From contig NC_059084.1 in the NCBI RefSeq assembly GCF_020497125.1, positions 4,491,501 to 4,555,500 on the forward strand: a stretch of 64,000 nucleotides of DNA, read 5' to 3'. The stretch is from Mauremys mutica (Eukaryota; Chordata; Testudines; Geoemydidae). Below the pieces are notes generated by a model. That model worked only from the letters and a program-made list of their open reading frames with translations, made no database searches and was not told the origin of the DNA. Within the stretch, counting starts at the first letter, position 1. Every line of letters begins with the position of its first letter. The translations under genes were made by a program, and so were the position numbers. Shown one piece after another: positions 36,662-48,181 of this stretch.

Positions 36662-37767
36662 TTGGTAGGCCACCCACCCCCCGCCTGAAAGCCACAATCT
36701 TTATAGTAACTAATTAATCAAGACATTGATGCAGCCAGAGAACGCTCACCAGAACAGGCCATAGCACTCAGCCATTACTTTGCAGGCGCATCTAGCAAAA
36801 CCACAAAAGCAAATCACAGTTTATCTCCCAAAAGACCACAACAGAGACTGGAGAAGAACAGGGCAAGGACAGCAGAGTCCCTGCCTGAGATAAGGCACAT
36901 TAAATCTAGGACAGCTTGCTGCACAGAGAACTGCTTCTCCAAATGAGACTGGTCCACAGAGGGAGGGCACCAAACCATGAAACAGATCTTCGGTCACCTG
37001 GCCTCTTCGAAGTTTGTTCCTTGAGCTCCGGAGAGACAGCACTGCACCATTTCTTTCCTTCAAAGCATTGAGGTACGGGCACACATCACTCCAGAGCCTG
37101 GAGCGGGCGCGAACAAAGTCTGAGATCTGAGTGATGCCCCGTCCTGGATATGTTAGATTCACTACGTCCCAGTAATGCCAGAGGAGGTTCAAGGAGAAAT
37201 CTGCACAGTGTCTTCCTGGGCCTTTCCCAGAACGTGCCCTTCAAAGCGTGACGTATCCAGCAGCCACCTAGTGTGGAACACGTCACCCATTTCCGTTTAA
37301 CCAGAGTCATATAAAGATGATGGGCAAGACAACCAGGCTCTAGTCGATATTTAGAAACGTGGGTTTGCTTAGTGCAGAGAGGAACATGTTGCTGAAGTGC
37401 ATTCATTTTGGAGGAATTGTTTTTCTCTAGTGCCATAGAGCCTGGGTTACGAGGAGCGTGCTAAATGGTCTCAGAGTCATTATAACAACCCCCATCTGCA
37501 GGATCTGAATTGAGGTTCTCAGCTCTATAGCAGCCCGCTACTACTTAAGCTACAGGAGAACTCCAATCAGCTGGTTGTTGTAGAAGTTTGTTATCTTCTG
37601 GGGGGGGCCACCAACAGAAGGGAATGTAACACACACGGAGCAAGCAGCAGACCTGGGTTATGAATGTACAGGGGGGGCTACATCCATTTAAGAAACTTTC
37701 CACTGGGGCTCGAAGCGAACAAATTGTCAGCTGGGGGAATTGACAGAACTGAATTGTTCCTCTAGGG

Positions 37768-38079
37768 CAGGGGTAGGCAGCCTATGGCACGCAGGCCAAA
37801 GGCGGCACGCGAGCTGATTTTCACTGGCACTCACACTGCCCGGGTCCCGGCCACCGGTCCGGGGGATCTCTGCATTTTAATTTAATTTTAAATGAAGCTT
37901 CTTAAACATTTTAAAAACCTTATTTACTTTACATACAACAATAGTTTCATTATATATTATAGACTTATAGAAAGAGACCTTCTAAAAACATTAAAATGTA
38001 TGACTGGCACGTGAAACCTTAAAGGAGAGTGACTCAATGAAGACTTGGCAGACCACTTCTGAAAGGTCGCCGACCCCTG
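37768..38079 (+). mobile_element. hAT-like MITE, copy 2 of 3
   Basis: This 312-bp copy has the same termini and body as 10356-10666. The flanks ctctaggg (37760-37767) and ctctaagg (38080-38087) form an 8-bp target duplication with one mismatch. It lies in an intron of ZNF512B. Confidence 0.92.
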
Positions 38080-38410
38080 CTCTAAGGGATAAAAAGGTTG
38101 CAGTGAGTTATTCTGCAATTGTGACGTACCAAACTACTCCCAGGATTTAAACTTTGTTCTCAGGACTATCAAAGGTGCCCTGAAAGGGGGAGAGATGGGA
38201 GACGTTGCCTTTTTCATGAGCATTTTCCCTCCAAATGCTGTGGAAGTGGTGGCTAACAGATTGGGAATTCCGAGGGGCCAGGGACTCAGGGGGGCTCTTT
38301 CTAAAGTAGATGGCAAGTATCTGGCTCTGGCCTTTACAAAAGGGCATAAGGCCTTAGGCACCCCAAAATTGGGGAGCACCTAATTCCCTTATAACCCTTG
38401 AAAATGGCAG

Positions 38411-38647
38411 CCTTGTCTACACTAGGGAGGATTTACTGGTGTAGCTGCACTGCAGCCCTTCCCCAGTGGAGATGCAGTTTACCCCCAGTACAGCTCAGAC
38501 CACTTCCCCAAACAGAATAAGCTACACGAGCAAAAGGACTTTTTTTTTGCTGGTATGACTGTGCCTACCCTAGGGCTTTTGGCAGCACAGCTATGTCAGT
38601 TAGAGGAGGGATTTCTTCAGCCTCCTGGCTGACAAGTTTAGACCAGG
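38411..38647. mobile_element. Short inverted-repeat element, 'ttgtctacacta' type
   Basis: The left end 'ccttgtctacactagg' is imperfectly inverted at the right end 'ctgacaagtttagaccagg'. The interior is non-coding. The 'tgtctacac' terminus recurs in degraded form near 58030. Confidence 0.55.
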
Positions 38648-39837
38648 GCTGAGTGAAGCAAGCCAGTTTGGTGGGGAAAAGGGCAATTCTGGAAAGAAAG
38701 AAAAAAAAAGCAATGCAGAGCCTAGCAGTGTATTTTAAAGTCAGCAGAACTCCTATCGGCAGCCCAGCGAAGATCCTCCTGCCTCTTTTATGGCTGTTTA
38801 TTTTGCCAGTGAATAGGGCGTATAATGAATTTACTTTTTGAAAAGATGAGTTGTCAAGGCAACGAGGCCCTGTTTGCAACACACTCAAGGCTTTCTGAGA
38901 AAAAATTCATCTTTGTGATATCGACCCTACCTAAAAGTCAAGGAGCGATTCGCCCATGACAACCCCCTGGCAGCTTGCAGTCAGACCTTTTGAGATCAAG
39001 GACCCTTCTCTGGAGCCCAGAATCTGGATTAAGGCCCTTTAATCAAATTTTTTAGACAAAGTATTAACTAGAAGTGACTTTTCCACAAGAGGCTGACATC
39101 AGTGTTTTGGCTAAGAACATGGGGGAAGATGTTCCGCCTCTTTATGGGGAGGACTCAGCGTTCACGCATTCCTGGGAATGACCTTTCTTTTAGAAATCAT
39201 AGCACTCAGGGACTGAAATTCAGAGCAATCGGAAAAGGGTTTCACAGAGCTGCAGCCTGGTAAAAGGCCCAGGGCCCTGCATATAAAGTAAAACACACTC
39301 CCCAACCCCAAAATACAAAACAAAAAACCACCAAAGAGGGATCAGGACTCTGGCAGGAGATATGGTGGAGAGGGGCCCAATGGAATAGCTTTAGAATTCA
39401 AATCCAGATCTGAATTCCACAGCTGGCCCCCGGACTCAATGATGAACCCCCTCAAGGCTCCTGATCCCCAAACTCTGGGAAAGCCTCAATCCAGATTCAA
39501 ACCCATTTCTTGTGGAACAGGGGTCTGATCATGCTAGTGGCAGAGCACCATCTATGTGGCACTAAGCGCCATCACCTTCCACTGACGTCTAAGGGAGTTG
39601 GGGATATTCAGTGTTTCACAGGAGGAGGTTCTAACTATACCTTTAAATGTACCAATAAATGCCCTTTCCCCTTTGAGGCTCGTTGAAAAATTAGTTTTGT
39701 TTCTTAACCGAGGGCAGTGGCTCGTGTTCCTGGTTATAATCAGACAAGGGAAAATATTAATAAAATCTGAACAAATGAAAACATCTGAAATAAAAAGGAA
39801 CATTATTTCTAGGGGAAGTTCCTCCTGTTCTTAGTAT

Positions 39838-39936
39838 TTGCTTGTACAGCTCCTAGCACACTGAGGTCTCGGTCCATGACTGGGACTCCGAGGTGCTATG
39901 GCAACACAAATCATCATCATCATCACCATCACCACG
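39838..39936 (+). repeat. Retroposon 3'-tail fragment ending in an (ATC)n run
   Basis: The segment 'cttgtacagctcctagcaca' through 'gaggtgctatggcaacacaa' ends in 'atcatcatcatcatcacc'. A similar tail ('agagcctggaacaaactggg' with 'gcgctactgccacataaaca') occurs at about 57280-57330, which suggests a shared retroposon 3' end. Confidence 0.55.
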
Positions 39937-40339
39937 AGGCAAAGCAAAGAAATACAAGGCGAGAAGGGAAACTCAGCTGGGTGGCAGAGACAAGCGATTG
40001 TTAGCAAGCTCCTTACAGAAGGTGAAAGCCCACATCTGAGCAGTGATTGACAGCGAGCTGAATGCCTCTCTTGCCAGCTAATTCAAGCAATGGTCAGAAA
40101 TGGAGCTGGCAAAAAAAAAATCCAGTTTTAATTTCAGCAAAAAAATTTAAATTAAAATATCCGAAACACAACAGAATGTTTTTCCAGATGCCCACACAGC
40201 AGCACTATTATTTTATTAAATACGGGATAAATGATCCACCCCAGCTGTCAGACCGGTTCCCTGGCATGTAGAGGTGTGTGGCACCCCAGTGTCTCCACTC
40301 ACACCTAGCATAATGGCAGGGAAAATCAGGAGTTCTTAC

Positions 40340-40531
40340 TCGCTTAGTTTCAGGTACCAGGTCGTCCTTCATCCTTCGTTTGGTCCAGTCCTTGGCCAGT
40401 TCGTCCTCAGCTATCTCCTGCAGGTGGAAGACCGCTACTTGGGCTGATGTGCGCCGGATTCTACCACTAGGAGTCCTTTCAAAATCTTCTACTGGGCTGG
40501 CCTCTGGCTTCACCTCTGGCTCTTCGGGAGG
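40340..40531 (-). CDS. ZNF512B: ZNF512B coding exon, conserved HLQEIA block
   Basis: The exon is 192 nt (64 codons, phase 0), acceptor ATTTCAG, donor GTAAGA. It encodes PPEEPEVKPEASPVEDFER, then TPSGRIRRTSAQVAVFHLQE and IAEDELAKDWTKRRMKDDLV plus PETKR. The second half is almost identical to human ZNF512B. It has no finger; the family conservation and helix-friendly composition suggest a structured or binding segment of unknown role. Confidence 0.97.
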
Positions 40532-41002
40532 CTGAAATATGGAAAGGATTAGGAAAGAGAATGGCTAGCAGCTGGGAGAGGAAAGACCTATGACAAAAGG
40601 AAAGTCTTCTTATGACTGGTGCAGGGAAGTTCAGCTCTTGCCTTTGGAAGCTTTCAGGGCCTGCGTATTTGTACGCCACCTTTTGCACACCCTGCTGACT
40701 GCACTGCATGTTGCAAAGAAACTGTCACACACAGGTAAGTTTTGGGCTTGCAAAACGCTAAGGGCACTTTCCCAGGCCTTCTCGGCAAACATGGAAAATC
40801 AGAGGCTGGAGGCTGCAAATCTGGCCCTCCAACCGGAGTGAAGCTTCCTTCTTAACAGAGCTGGAAGTCTAACTTCTTTAGTGAGATGGTATTTTAACCC
40901 TAGCTGTGTTCCCACGTATGGTAATGTCTCAGTCTGAGCAAGTTACAGCAGTGAGCAACTGTCCCATCAGTAGAGTTCAACAAAATGTATGAAACACTGA
41001 CT

Positions 41003-41260
41003 AAGTGTACGCCTACTGGAGCTGGAGGTGTAATTTCTAGCTCACGTGGCTCTCATCAAGCCAGTGCACTAAAACTGGCCATGTAGACACACTGGTGCAG
41101 AGGTGGGATGGGCTGAGTACCATCTCGCCCGGAGCCCTAGCTAGCCTGTGCCGGCGCTACACTGCTACTTTTTGCACACTAGCTTGCTCACCGATAGCAC
41201 GTATATGTCGAGCTAAGATGGAAGTTACACCTCCAGCTCCAGTATAGATGGACCCTCAGA
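41003..41260. mobile_element. MITE with 19-bp matching termini
   Basis: 'actggagctggaggtgtaa' near 41016-41034 is exactly inverted as 'ttacacctccagctccagt' near 41225-41243. Outer flanking bases are weaker. The element is non-coding and lies in the intron between the exons at 40340-40531 and 41663-41833. Confidence 0.7.
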
Positions 41261-41662
41261 AGTCAGTTCTACCAGCCTTACTCACACTGAGCAGCAGCCA
41301 CTCACAAGAATAGCCTCCAGTGGGGACTCTCTTCGGGTTTGCGATGGGGTGGGTTCATGCCCTATCATAGGATAGTTTCACGTTTAAATTACATGCCCGG
41401 CTGAACATTTAAATGGGCAGTGAGATGTGGGTACACAACAGCAGAGAACTGAAGCTTCATTTGACCCTTGTTGTTCCACTCCAGAACTTTTCTCATCTGT
41501 CTCAAGACTCCAAGATAGTGTTTAAAGAAGTCAGGGACAGTTTGGCCCCATTGTAATGAGAGTTTCCTGCTGCCCTATGAACATAATGTGGGCTTTGGGG
41601 GTTTGCTGCTTACGTGAACAGAGACACAAGCTTTAACAATCAGCCTTGATCTCGAATCTCAC

Positions 41663-41833
41663 CGAAGAAGTGTGCTCCGACCGCATGTGGTAGTCGTGTC
41701 CTGCCTTGGATTTATACTTCTTCCTGCAATGTGGGCAGGTGAATATGGGCTTCTCCACTTCAGAGGGCTGCTTCCCACACCGTTTCTGGTGGTACTGGTA
41801 CCCCATCAGACTGGAAAAGTTGGCTGTGCACCC
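41663..41833 (-). CDS. ZNF512B: ZNF512B coding exon, rest of zinc finger 5 (C2HC) and zinc finger 6 (C2H2)
   Basis: The exon is 171 nt (57 codons, phase 0), acceptor CTCCATAG, donor GTGAGA. It completes finger 5 (C-x4-C-x12-H-x3-C, core NFSSLMGYQYHQKRC). After a short linker it encodes finger 6 (CPHC-x12-H-x4-H, core YKSKAGHDYHMRSEH) and ends THSS-like at TSS. Confidence 0.97.
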
Positions 41834-43058
41834 CTATGGAGATGGGAACAAGAGAGGGTTAGATGGTGCATTCACTGTACATGCATGCAAACAGGTTGAA
41901 AGGATCATAGCTCCATCACTCCAATATTTCAAGGAGGAACACATCAGTACCATCTACCATGCTGTTCTGCACCTCCACGGCATGGCCCCTGGACGTCCCC
42001 ATTTAACTCCTGTGGGAGCTGCAAACCACAGGGCAGCTGCACCATCCCTGCAACCTCTCTCTAACTAGTCTGGGAGGTGTCTTATCACGTCCTTCATTTT
42101 GCGCAAGGATGTTGTGCCCCAAACCCATTCTGCTTGTTGCCCTGGGAATGGAGCAGACGTTCCTCACTTTCTGGGGAAGCTGTCCTAGTTTACTTCCCTA
42201 AGATTTCAGCTCTGCCAGCTGGCGCGCTCCACCTCCCCTACGACTTTGTATCATCCACCAAACCCGTCAAAGGCACAATTCTGAGACTTGCGTTCAGAGC
42301 AACCCGAGCTCTCCGCTTGTTTAGAGCACGCACAAGTCAATGGAAAGGCGCCTGCCCAGTGGACACCTTCATTCCAAAACATCCTCAAAAAATTACATTT
42401 AGCCTCAGACATGGAGAAGTAGAGGGAGGAGACCCGTCTGGGCTTGACTTGTGCCCCATGCAGCACTTCAGCACCCGGGTGCGAGGATTCTCAGAAACAC
42501 GTAGGACAGATAGGGTGAAAAGTGTACCTCTTGGGGCGGAGAGAACTGCTGCATGTGGGACCAACCTGGCAAACCCTTCACAGCCAATTATTTTGCCCCT
42601 TTACCTGTTCCCAACGTGCCTGTTCCCAGGGTTCACTGTACATGTAATTGCAGCTATTCACTGAAGAACTTCAGTGAATAATTCTTGCCCCAGAGCTTGC
42701 TTGTGAGCAGTTCATTGGTTGCGAGTATTCAACATTCCCACTGGATGGGTTAGATACGATTGGACATGCTGGCCCACATGTGTTATGTTTCTGTTCCCTG
42801 ATTGGAGGAGATTCGGGGCAGATACTTGAGTTTACCAGTTGGGAATTCCCCTTCTGTGAATATTCCTCAACCTCCCTGTTTCCGTGATCATTCCTGCCAG
42901 GAACTGACAGATTGCACACACGCCCGGGGAGAACTGAGCTGCGGCAAATTCATTTTATAACGCCCACAGACACAGAGACGTCTCTGGCTGCCTCTGTATC
43001 TGGGCTCTTTATTCCTTTCATCCTTTTGCAGAACGATAAGTAGGAATTGTTCTTATAC

Positions 43059-43157
43059 CTCGTTGGGACATTTCAGTTTCCCCATCTGCTTTAGCACTTT
43101 CCTCAGCCTTTCCCGCTCTTCCTGTTCACCAACTCCAGCAGTTTCCACAGGACCAGG
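43059..43157 (-). CDS. ZNF512B: ZNF512B coding exon, charged helix and first half of zinc finger 5
   Basis: The exon is 99 nt (33 codons, phase 0), acceptor TTTCCAG, donor GTATAA, a weaker donor than its neighbours. It encodes PGPVETAGVGEQEERERLRK and VLKQMGKLKCPNE. The EQEERERLRKVLKQMG segment is an amphipathic, probably helical stretch conserved in both family members. The exon stops inside finger 5 between its two cysteine ligands. Confidence 0.96.
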
Positions 43158-43540
43158 CTGGAAACAAGGAAGTAACAGAAGCGACAGAGTCAGCCATTCA
43201 CTTGTGTCCTCTGTGCCCTGAGTGCTGTCTCAAACTTCGCCCTCACAAGGAATTACTCTCTCTGAACTCTTAGAGGAGAGTCTCGGGTTAAAAATCATGG
43301 GCTGGATTTTCCATAGTTTCAATGCCCTTGAAACTGCTTGCTTAATTTGCCCATACAGTTAGCATGTGTTTGCATGCAAACAGCTAATTTGAAAATCCAT
43401 ATGCAACTCATAAGTGAAAAAATCTGCTTTTACAATAGACCACAGGAGACGGATTCACAACAAAAAGGCAATATGGAATTGGTAAATTCAGGACATACAG
43501 AAAATACAGTTATGCCTTGCCCTGGTCTCCCAGAAACATA

Positions 43541-43755
43541 TAGGACCAGATTTTTAAGAGCGGCCTCAAAAAGTTTGTGCCTGCCAGCTTTTGTGTGCAC
43601 AGATAAGTTCTTGTGCAAACCCCACATTTGCATGTCCATGCCCTGTGGGAGGTTAAATGCCCAATTATGTGATTCCTGTAAGTAACTACCCATTTCCCAT
43701 GGTTTTGCAAGCCCAATTTTGGAGGCAGAGTTTAGGCACTTTGAAAATTTGGCTC
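43541..43755. mobile_element. Degenerate copy of the GGCCAGATTTTCA family
   Basis: Begins 'aggaccagatttttaagagc', ends 'cactttgaaaatttggctcc', with TGCA-rich centre ('tttgcatgtccatgcc'). It is intronic. Confidence 0.5.
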
Positions 43756-44088
43756 CACAATTTTGCAATTTTAGTCTTTTCTGGTCACGCTACGACGTGC
43801 GGAGTCCAGTGGGTGTCCGTGCTGTATATGTGTTAAGGACTGACAGTGCTCAGTACAGGGAAATCAGGGCATGTTGCAGATCTGGATTGAGGTACACGTT
43901 GGGAGCTGTGTGGGGGATGGTGGAAAGCCAGTGCTTCCAGCCCTTTGGTTGCATAAGCACCAAATTCACCATTTAAAAAAAAGAAGAAGAATTGTTTCTT
44001 CATTCATCTTCTTCACCTGCATCTCCCGGGGACAGAGAGAGAGAGAGAATGAAACCTGGAGATCAGTGCGTGCTCCGGGAGCCCTTAC

Positions 44089-44181
44089 CTTGTTGACATG
44101 CTTGGCCATGGTGTGATAGTTGAGCCCAGCTTTGGACTTGAACTGCTTTTTGCAGTGTTGACATTTCAAGGCATCCTGCAG
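44089..44181 (-). CDS. ZNF512B: ZNF512B coding exon, zinc finger 4 (C2H2)
   Basis: The exon is 93 nt (31 codons, phase 0 at both ends), acceptor CTGTTCAG, donor GTAAGG. It encodes LQDALK and finger 4, spacing C-x2-C-x12-H-x4-H, with the core QFKSKAGLNYHTMAKH. It joins directly to VCQK of finger 3, giving VCQKLQDALKCQHC as in mammals. Confidence 0.97.
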
Positions 44182-46555
44182 CTGAACAGATTAAAGGAGA
44201 GTCACCACGCCGGCCATTCATTTCCCAGCGAGTGCATTCTGCCTCAACCCAACCGGGAACACTTGATGTAGGCCCCACAAGACGACATTTTGAAAGCTAC
44301 TGAATGATGCTGGACCTGGACCTGAACCAGAACCTTAGATCAGAACCCCAGCCCTGAGACCCAGTCTGAGCTGGCAGCTTTATCCTCCCTCTCCAATGCA
44401 CCAAATGTGGATTTCTAATCCTCATGCCCCAAACTTTGGAGAAGTTTGATATCAGGCCTGGATTTTCAACCCCCTAGACTTGGGTGCACTTGGACCTGGG
44501 GTCTCAGTTCAGCTCATTAGAGGGATACAAAACGTAGATCTACTGGTCTTGTAGAGACCGCACTCTGCAGACATCTGTAATCATGATGAGTCCTGGAATG
44601 TCCAAAACTGAAGAACTATTTGAAAATGTCACCGAGATTTCATCAGCAGAATAGTTTCATGAGACTCTTACTCTGCCATACGACCCCTGACTGCATTACA
44701 TGTGGCCTGTTAAAAGATGCAATGGAAATGAGCTACTCTGCATTGCAACTGCTATCCCGCTGATGGACAAGCAGAATCTACAAAGCGATTACGCACATAT
44801 TGACTTCCACTGAGGTGAATATCAAGATTTATCGACCCTAGAGACAAATACGCACCACAGTGAACCAAGAGACAGCAAGTCCAGATAGCCACCAAAACGA
44901 AAAGTCAATGCATGTCATTGTTCCAGTCGTTCACACAGCTGCCATTTAACTGTATAAAGTGTAGGGGGATTACCCCGTAGGAAAACACCAACTCCGAAAC
45001 CACCTCCCTTCCTGGCTACTAGCATAGTGCCCAGGAGATCTCTGGCTGCCATATCAGGCCCTTGTGGCTACTGGAAATTGATTCAAGTCAGAGCAGGTCC
45101 AATCTACACTGGGGAGCAGGTGGGCCCACAGCTGGCTAGGATCGGGAGAGCAGAAAGCTGCCTTTGCACCCCCATCCTGAGCTGAGCTCCTCAGCCACAG
45201 CAGAGGATCTGGTCTATAATTCCATCGCGGGAGATTTTCCTGACATCAGAAACCACGAAGAAGAGCCCTAGGTAAGGTCAAAACTTCCAGCAACAGAAGT
45301 TAGTCCAATAAAAGATATTGCCCACCCCCTCCACCTCATCTCTAAAATATCCTGGGACCAACATGGCTCCAACACCACTGCAGACCATAACCCGCGGCTA
45401 AATCACGCCCAAATTGGCCAGATTCAATTCTGCCAGAAGTGACGGGAGCGCCAGCTATGGGCTATCAGTAAGCAGCACAGGACGGTGCCCCTCTGAACGG
45501 CCCGGCAGGCAGCAAGAGGCCCAGCTACCTGATCTGCACAGCCACACGCCTGTTCACATGCGGAACGGCAAGTTTTACGGCCCTCACATGGATTCACACA
45601 TCAAGCGGGCTGGCCAGTCTCATGGCCCTTTACGGTACCCACGGGTCTAGGGAGACCTTCCCAAAGCACACTGTAAACGTAACAGAGAATGGATGAAATC
45701 CAGATGCCACTGAGAGTTTTGCAATTGACTTCAAGGGAGCCAGTGGTCGGAACTGATCCCATGTCATCTTTCTATTAGAATGGATTTCCTCTAACCCACC
45801 AGGAGCCTGATGAAGATGGAATCGATTTGTCTGATGGATGCTGACGCAGAGGAGAGTCAGCTTTTCATGGTACCATTACTGACCGACAGCACTTAGACAG
45901 GCTTACTAAACACACCTAGTTGCCCCGAAGTCTGGCCTCAGTAGCACGCATACAATGGGTATCAATGCATATGCAGCAGCGAGGGCATTACACAGCTGTA
46001 ACTGAGGTGTGTCCAGACAATAAGAAAACAGCTTATGCAAAAATGTACTGGCCCAGTTTCTTAAAAACTTTTGGGGCACCTTTATGTGTGTAATTACTGC
46101 AACTGTGTGTCCAAACTGGGGATTTGCCTGGAAAAAACACCGCAATTATCCAACGGGTGCACTCAAGGGCAGTGCCCGCACACACAAATTAGGCACAAAC
46201 GCTGTGTGTGCAGTCGCATGCCTAAACAGTTTGAAAAGCGGGCACCCATCTTATGTTTTAAACGGATTCTGAGTAAGTTGGTTTTTCAAAAACTGAAGTT
46301 TAACAGGCCACATTTTAATACAGAGATGCTCTCTCCCACACCTCCACTTGCATTCATTATCCAGGGAACCACCTCCACCCCTTGACAATGGCTAAGGTCT
46401 CCTGTGCTACAATATCTCACGTGGAAAAGTAGTAGTACAGAGGCACTGAGTGTGTGTTTGCCGTATTTTAAATACAATTTAAATCCAGACGGAGTGTTTT
46501 TCTGAGCGATGAGTGCGACCATAACCACAAGTTACTGGGCTCAGTGCACGAATGT

Positions 46556-46645
46556 CCCATAGTGAAACTCCTTGTGTTACGCAGGAGGTCAGATTAGATG
46601 ATCTCCATGGGCATGTCTGGCTTTACAAATCTATTAATTTAGCAG
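46556..46645 (+). repeat. CR1 retrotransposon 3'-end fragment
   Basis: 'aggaggtcagattagatgat' followed by 'ctccatgggcatgtctggct' and 'ctattaattt' fits the CR1 3' terminal region (tagatgatctc...). It is short and diverged. Confidence 0.6.
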
Positions 46646-46787
46646 CTGGAAATGAAGGCGGAGAAGCCAGCCTGAAGCGCCTAGTCAGCTCTCTGGAGAT
46701 AACCAGTAGGTGTCCCACAGCTTGAGGTTTAGCGAGCACCAATATCAGTTAGAGAAGATTCATTAATTATTAATTAGCAAACAAGAG

Positions 46788-47040
46788 CAAGGATGGCCCA
46801 GTGGTTAGGGCACCCGCCTAAGACTTGAGAGCCCCAGGTTCAATTCCCTGCCCTTCCACAGACTTTGTGTGTGACCACAGGCAAGTCCCTGAGCTTTTCT
46901 GTGCCTCAGTTATCTATGGGGACAATAGCATCACCTTATCTCACAGGGGTGTTGTGAGGGTAAATCCATTACAAACTGTGATGCGCTCTGAGGTCTGCTG
47001 ATGAAGAGGGCTCCGTAAGAGGTAGGTATTTGTTATTATT
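46788..47040 (+). mobile_element. tRNA-derived SINE with MIR/CORE-like body
   Basis: The head has an A-box-like 'tggcccagtggttaggg' and a B-box 'ggttcaattcc' (46838-46848), the internal promoter of a tRNA. The body ('acaggcaagtccctgagctt', 'ctgtgcctcagtt', 'cacaggggtgttgtgagg') matches the MIR/CORE-SINE class. It ends with a 'tatttgttattatt' tail, as expected for a full-length SINE mobilised by an L2/CR1-type LINE. It is intronic, antisense to ZNF512B. Confidence 0.8.
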
Positions 47041-47118
47041 CATCATTTCATTCTAGGGTGTGCAAATCTCTTCCCCACCAGAATAAATTAGCTCAACTTG
47101 ACCATTGCAAGCACCTAC

Positions 47119-47243
47119 TTTTTGACAGACGTCCATGTGCTTTTTGAGCCCAACAATGGTTTTCCTGGTTATAACGCCACACGTAGGACAGGCAACTTCT
47201 CCTTTCTCATTGATCTCCCGCTGCCATTGGTCCTCTGGGTTTG
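47119..47243 (-). CDS. ZNF512B: ZNF512B coding exon, zinc finger 3 (C2HC)
   Basis: The exon is 125 nt, acceptor CTCTAG, donor GTAGGT. It encodes NPEDQWQREINEKGEVACPT and then the rest of finger 3, spacing C-x2-C-x13-H-x3-C, ending VCQK at phase 0. The pattern EEQWxxxIxEKGxVxCPTC is shared with ZNF512 and ZNF512B. The large intron upstream (47244-52821) holds the Ty3/Gypsy remnant. Confidence 0.96.
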
Positions 47244-48009
47244 CTAGAGTGGGGAAGAAAAGCAAAACAGGTAAAAAGGTTGGTGCTAGAGGGACAGCAC
47301 TTTTTCCAGAGTAAAGCCCTTTCCAGGATTCATGAATAAGAGAAACATCAAGGTTTGAAAGGTTGGAAGCCGTTGAAGTTGTCAAATGCAACAAATCATT
47401 CATAGAAAAGCCCCCAAATTGCAGACCACATTTCCAAAATTACAGGGGCAAAAATGCAGTTGGGTGCCTAATTTGCACGTAAAATTATTGCAACGGCTTG
47501 GGCAAACGGAGCCATTTGCACAGAGTAATTTGATTTGCATGCCCATTTTTGTGCACAATGGGGAAAAACATATATTTCCAATATCTGGTCTTGTTGGGAA
47601 GCTTCTGCACTTTGGTAATTCATGCACCAGGACGTCCCTGTTTCATGCACAGAGTCAGGCTGCTAGGCCATGTGATTGCAATGGGGTTTACAAACCCTAT
47701 AACTAGCATAGGCAGAAGGGAGAGGAGACCAGGCTGACCACAGCCCAGCACAGTTGCAGACTTGCCGATCGTGGAGGCATGCACCCTCAGCTGGGACCAA
47801 TAAAGAAAACAAGCCCAGCTATAAAGGAAGCAGAACAGAGGAAGATGGGGATGCCGAAAGGACTGAGATAGCTGAGGGGTAACGGCCCCATACTGGGCTG
47901 CCTCTAAGAAACTGAGAGAGAGACGAAGGAAGACTGCAAGCCCTGGAGTTTAAGAACTGACTGACTCATTTCAGGTTAAGTTGAGATGAACAGGGGGAGA
48001 CCAGAATCA

Positions 48010-48181
48010 TGTCCCCCAGATATGGACGGGCAACAGAGCTTGCGTATACACACCAGGTGTGATCACCAACAGAGCCTTTTAATGCTCTGCCAGGTATGGC
48101 TCAGACTTGGTTAAGTAGGTAGTTTATACACAGCGCTACCCAGTGGCTGAACAGTACAATACAGTTTAGCATTCCACTACA
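48010..48181 (-). repeat. LTR of Ty3/Gypsy remnant (3' LTR on the minus strand)
   Basis: This stretch of about 172 bp is repeated in direct orientation at 50465-50636. On the minus strand it starts TGTAGTGG at 48181, directly after a polypurine tract AAAGGGGAGA (48182-48191), and ends ...GGGACA. Shared words include agagcttgc, ctgccaggta, ggtgaaca-type and gtttagca. Confidence 0.8.
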